Assembly (NCBI GenBank): GCA_905331475.1
Contig: CAJNYU010003695.1
Location: 1 to 64,000 of the forward strand
Direction: 5' to 3'
DNA: 64,000 bases
Source: Rotaria socialis
Taxonomy: Eukaryota; Rotifera; Eurotatoria; Philodinida; Philodinidae
Part shown: in pieces, positions 60,201 through 64,000 of the stretch
How positions within the stretch are numbered: position 1 is the stretch's first letter
Layout: each line of letters starts with the position of its first letter
Program-made: the position numbers and the translations under genes
Notes under the pieces: model-generated
What the model was told of the DNA's origin: nothing
Seen by the model: only the letters and a program-made list of their open reading frames with translations
The model's database searches: none

Positions 60201-61410
60201 GTCGTAATGATATCCTCGGTGAAAATCCATGCAATACGGTAACACCGGGAAAATCCCGATGTGTTGCTAGAGGTATTTTTGTTTTAATGAAATCTTCTTA
60301 TTGAATTATTCTCTTCTGTTTTTTTTTAAATAAAGGTTTAACTTATTGTACATTAAATAAAATTCATCGAGATGATTTACTGCATGCTTTACAACTGTAT
60401 CCTGATTTTGCTAAATCATTTATAGAACGATTTCGAGTAACATTTGATCTTCGACAAGTATGTAAAATCCAAATCCTTTTATCCTCTTGAAAATGAATTC
60501 TAATTTTATTTTCAGTGCGAATTAAATGAGTCAAAGCCATTTGATACACTAGATAATGATATTCAAAAACTTATTAATGAACGTGGTCCGAAATTGCAAA
60601 CCAAAGGAGAAATAACTCCATTACATCAACGAGACGATGGTAGATCGAAAACATAAAAAGAATACTAATAGATTGCTTTTTGTTTTAATCTAGAATTTAA
60701 TCAATTATCTTGTTCTCGAAATTATCGTGGTATGCAACTGGGTATCGATGGTACAAGACGAGCAATGACCACAATTGTTGAACTATCGCCGGAACAGGCA
60801 TTAACATCACCCGAAGAGCTTGATTTTGGACGAGAAGGAACAGGGACACTATTGACACCTTTATCTCAAGGTATTTGTTTGCTTTTAAACGGGAAAGATA
60901 AATTTCAACTTATCGAGTTACTTTCAGGTGCACTAACGAATACCCGTGAAGCGATTGTGTCCGTGCCGAAAACTGCGCAACTAACCACAACGGATTTTCA
61001 ACCCAAATATTTAAAGAACTCATCATCAACTATACAGATTAGTTCATCACCGAAAATCCTCTGGTAAAAAACATTAACTTTTGAATTATAAATAATATAT
61101 ATTATCTTTTATATTAATAGCCCATTAAAGAAATATGAAACGGGACCCGTACGATGTATGGCAGATGTTGATGCTGCATTAGCATTTTTGCAAATGTAAG
61201 ACGTCGAAACAGATTTTTACTGCTTAACACTGCGTTTTCTTCTCTAGACGTTTGGATAGTTTAGAAAAAGTGATGGATGACAAAATGAAAATGTTACTTC
61301 ATGCTGCTCAAGACATTGCGTCAACCAATACCCATCGAAAAAACAATGATTCTCATTGCCATCGCCCCAGTGAAATTCTCATCGACAAATTGCTTTTTCC
61401 CAAAGACTAA
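57282..61410 (+). CDS. ERG-type (KCNH) potassium channel, PAS-less, 17 exons
   Basis: Exons: 57282-57365, 57416-57553, 58052-58191, 58256-58471, 58533-58686, 58752-58992, 59045-59151, 59208-59256, 59309-59608, 59672-59743, 60120-60272, 60336-60457, 60516-60639, 60694-60870, 60928-61063, 61121-61195, 61248-61410. All are GT-AG and in phase (816 aa). S1 begins [16 protein letters not shown], close to ERG channels. S4 is KLARLLRLV (K253, R256, R259) but then AFVQNF, where ERG has more Arg/Lys. The selectivity filter is SVGFGNV (352-358). A C-linker ([20 protein letters not shown]) and a cyclic-nucleotide-binding-homology domain follow (about 477-592), then a Lys/Glu-rich C-terminal helix ([17 protein letters not shown]). 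It should form tetramers passing K+ in the plasma membrane. The N-terminal PAS domain of ERG is absent. Confidence 0.9.
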
Positions 61411-62637
61411 TCATAATTTCAGTTCGCCATCACACATTTATTATCGACCGAGACTGAGGATTGCGACATCTGCGTTGTTTTAACACGCACAGAATAAGAA
61501 AGATGAAGGACGAACCATAACTTTGTCACCTAGAGATAGATAGTTGCACAAATGAAAAGCAATGCTTGTAGGCATTGATTGGATAATCTAGCTTTGTTCT
61601 GTTAATCAGGATAGAGAAAGGCTTTTATTTCTGGTCGACATATGTTTATATATTTTGTTTTTTTGCTTTGCATATTCAGAATAATAAAAATAAAAATAGC
61701 TTTACGACAACATGAATTCACGAGTGTGTCCGTATCTTCTCTAGCTTTCATTGATTCGGACTGAAATTCTATTCGCAAGAGTTGTGAGAGCTTTTAACGT
61801 TCCTACAAAATCAATACTTCAATTTTCCTCTGTAACCTAACATGAGCGTCCATATGTGCTGAAGAGCAGCATTTTGCTCTTGAAACTTGTTGATGTCTGA
61901 TTAATGAGAATTCCTAAAAAGTATCACCATCAGATAAATCTAATAGAGTATAGCAATGATCACGATTTTCTTGTGCTTTATCTATAATTAATCAACAGAA
62001 TTGTATAGCCTCTATCGGAAAGAAAACTATAATAACTTTATCTTGAGGGTTATGGCATGCAAAGTCAAATATTTATTCAATTGTATGTTCAATTAAGACA
62101 TAAGTTCTGATACTCACTAGCATTTAATGCAATGATACTTGTTCTCTATTTCCAGTAATGAATTTATTCATTCAACCGTACGAATAAACTTCACGCCATA
62201 TGAATATAAATGGAATAGTAATTGCTCGATGCAATTATTTAGATGGCCATCAATATATATTTAAACAAAGCTTTACAAAAAATTTCTTTCGACAGGATAA
62301 ATCTCTGTTCTATCGTAGTAAACATTAATAAGCAATTATTTTCATTGGCGTATAATGCCCTTTATTTTACTTCAAAGAATAAAATGTGTAAAAAACTATA
62401 GCAGATGTTGTCTCTATCTACCTATATGGTCAATAATAGGGTAGCTACTCGTTGCGACTTATCGAAGGGCTCAATTAAAATTCTCGATGACAAAAGCATG
62501 AGAAATCTAGGCAGTGCTTATTTCGAATTACTTCAAACTAATATAAAGAAAATATTATCATATTCAGAAGAAGTGTTTGTTTTCATATGTAGAATGTCTG
62601 TTGAATAAGAGTGAAATCATGTCATTGGTTTCTAATA

Positions 62638-62677
62638 AATATATATATATATATTTTTATTATTATTATTATTATTC
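62638..62677. repeat. (AT)n-(TAT)n microsatellite
   Basis: Alternating AT (to about 62654) changes into TTATTATTATTATTATT. Confidence 0.9.
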
Positions 62678-63876
62678 ATATGAAACTCAAGAGCCAGAGT
62701 AAAGGAAATACTCATGAAAAAATGCGCATACAAATTTATTGCATGGCTGACTTTTTCTTACTTAATGTTGTTTACATGTTCATGAATAAAATAAGATGGA
62801 ATCTATGGGAGAAAAAAGCGTTCTGTCACAATACGATTGCAGTACACGTTTTTGAGATAATTGCCTTAACATTCATAAAAGTATGTGTTAATCAATAAGG
62901 ATAAAATTCGAATTCATTTGATTTAGATTTATTTTTCTATCTTGTAAACAATCGTTGTAATCCTTTCAATGACAAAGCGACAGAACAATCGAGGTAGTAT
63001 GACTTGCTTATTATTGAAGAAAAGGAAAAATAAATTCCACGGATCGCTATAATCTTGATTATCGTTACTAAAAATAAATATCTACTGTAATGATTATATA
63101 ATTGTTTTTAGTTGAAGAATGAATCTAGGTCATAGACAACCAATGAGTTATGCATATATGTAGATCGTTCAAAAATAAATCTATCATGGGAAATTATTTT
63201 AAGTTTTTATTCATAAATGAATAGTTTTCTCCGGGACATTAAGTTAATTAATATACAACCAAGAAGAGAATCCGAATGGATAAATAATCAATTCACAATC
63301 GGGATTGCATCGACTGAAAAGAGATTTTTAAATTATTTCTTCTATGAGTCTGATTTCTAATTCTTTCTTAGCGTATTTTTTATTTATAGTTTTTGCTAAC
63401 GAAAACTATCGTCATACACCCGTAAGCTATTCCTAACAGGAAAGCGTTAGCTTACTTCTTTCTTTTTTCATTCGAAACTATAGAAAAGGAACTATCGATA
63501 AGAAAATTTCTAGGTTATACTACTGTAGTTTTCTACGATTAATATGTAAAAATATTCTTTTATTAATGCTTTTACTATTTTGCAAATATTACAAGTTTTT
63601 CTTAGGCTTCAATAATATATTGAAATAAAACATTACAACATCGTCATACAATATTCAATAGACCAAAAGAATAAATCTATAGTTATATTTGATACAGTAA
63701 TTTGACCGCGTAGTGAGTATCCGCAAAAAATGACGATGATTATCAATGTTTGCTTGTTTTATTCATATGATATCGACATATATATGTGTGTGTGCGCGCA
63801 CAGTTGGTGTTAATAATAAATCGACACATGCTATTCATCTCTCATTTCAAACTATAGACACTCATCAGATGATTTC

Positions 63877-63891
63877 TCTCTCTCTCTCTCT
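63877..63891. repeat. (TC)n microsatellite
   Basis: TCTCTCTCTCTCTC run; a short GTGTGTGTGCGCGCAC tract lies about 90 bp upstream. Confidence 0.85.
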
Positions 63892-64000
63892 ACTATTACC
63901 TAAATAGGTATTAATAGTGAATTTAGACATTTGTGTAAAAGAAAAAGAAACTAATCTATCAATTTAATCTCATTTTCATATAACTAAGAAGGTCTTCCTA

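Larger units (their letters stand above)
61411..64000. other. Intergenic, nothing recognised
   Basis: 2.6 kb of AT-rich DNA beyond the channel gene. Short ORFs at 62405-62608 and 62611-62898 lack recognisable features. Microsatellites are listed separately. Confidence 0.5.

Noticed and set aside
60871-60927. Open 57 nt in the channel's C-terminal region read as coding
   Set aside because: It starts with GTATTT and ends with CTTTCAG, has typical short-intron length and is a multiple of three, so it reads open by chance; splicing is preferred.
1-64000. CRISPR arrays, bacterial operons, rRNA genes
   Set aside because: No spaced direct repeats of CRISPR type, no operon spacing and no rRNA-like sequence; the window is eukaryotic.

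Overview
The window looks like nuclear DNA of a bdelloid rotifer (Adineta or Rotaria type). It is AT-rich and eukaryotic, with GT-AG introns that are often only about 50-60 bp. Its gene families are ones expanded in bdelloids: NHL and Kelch propellers on a transmembrane stalk, an ADP-ribosyltransferase fused to TPRs, giant LDLR/EGF seven-helix receptors, and genes of foreign type such as a phage tail-collar protein. Short inverted pairs of TGTGGG-like repeats also fit, since that hexamer is (from memory) the reported bdelloid telomere unit. The species assignment is an inference; no search was run.

Layout. 1-3.4 kb: end of a transposon, a telomere-like hairpin, a poly-G tract and no firm gene. 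3.4-8.3 kb (+): membrane-anchored NHL propeller gene. 9.8-12.1 kb (-): tail-collar gene with two in-frame stops that are either real or lie in an unannotated intron. 12.2-14.1 kb: two non-autonomous transposons with tandem-repeat interiors. 14.8-16.9 kb (-): intact ADP-ribosyltransferase-TPR gene. 19.1-20.0 kb (+): broken RING/TRAF-type gene. 20.3-25.0 kb: a 4.7-kb hAT-like element with 8-bp target duplications, carrying a large palindrome and a nested Merlin transposon with an inactivated transposase. 25.6-27.7 kb (+): seven-exon secreted PAN-GH16 glucanase. 28.7-39.2 kb: a graveyard of decayed genes (a propeller gene, two gene remnants that may be related, a BEN-like gene) riddled with a MITE, a tRNA-derived SINE with a 12-bp target duplication and a CTAGTC-rich element. 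40.9-42.7 kb (-): Kelch propeller on a TM-Thr stalk. 44.0-44.7 kb (+): multi-pass membrane protein. 44.9-50.3 kb (-): 1738-aa LDLR/EGF seven-helix receptor. 51.0-53.4 kb (-): von Willebrand A-alpha-kinase with a nonsense codon. 54.7-56.7 kb (+): dead paralogue of the receptor, split by a hAT-like MITE. 57.3-61.4 kb (+): a 17-exon ERG-type potassium channel lacking PAS and part of its voltage sensor. 61.4-64 kb: no gene seen.

The genes do not form one pathway. Several encode cell-surface or secreted products (propellers, receptor, glucanase, channel), while the kinase and ADP-ribosyltransferase are probably intracellular signalling enzymes. The most distinctive material is non-coding: hAT-like elements whose ends are each built from a different short tandem repeat, and a dispersed family of telomere-like hairpins with purine-rich loops.
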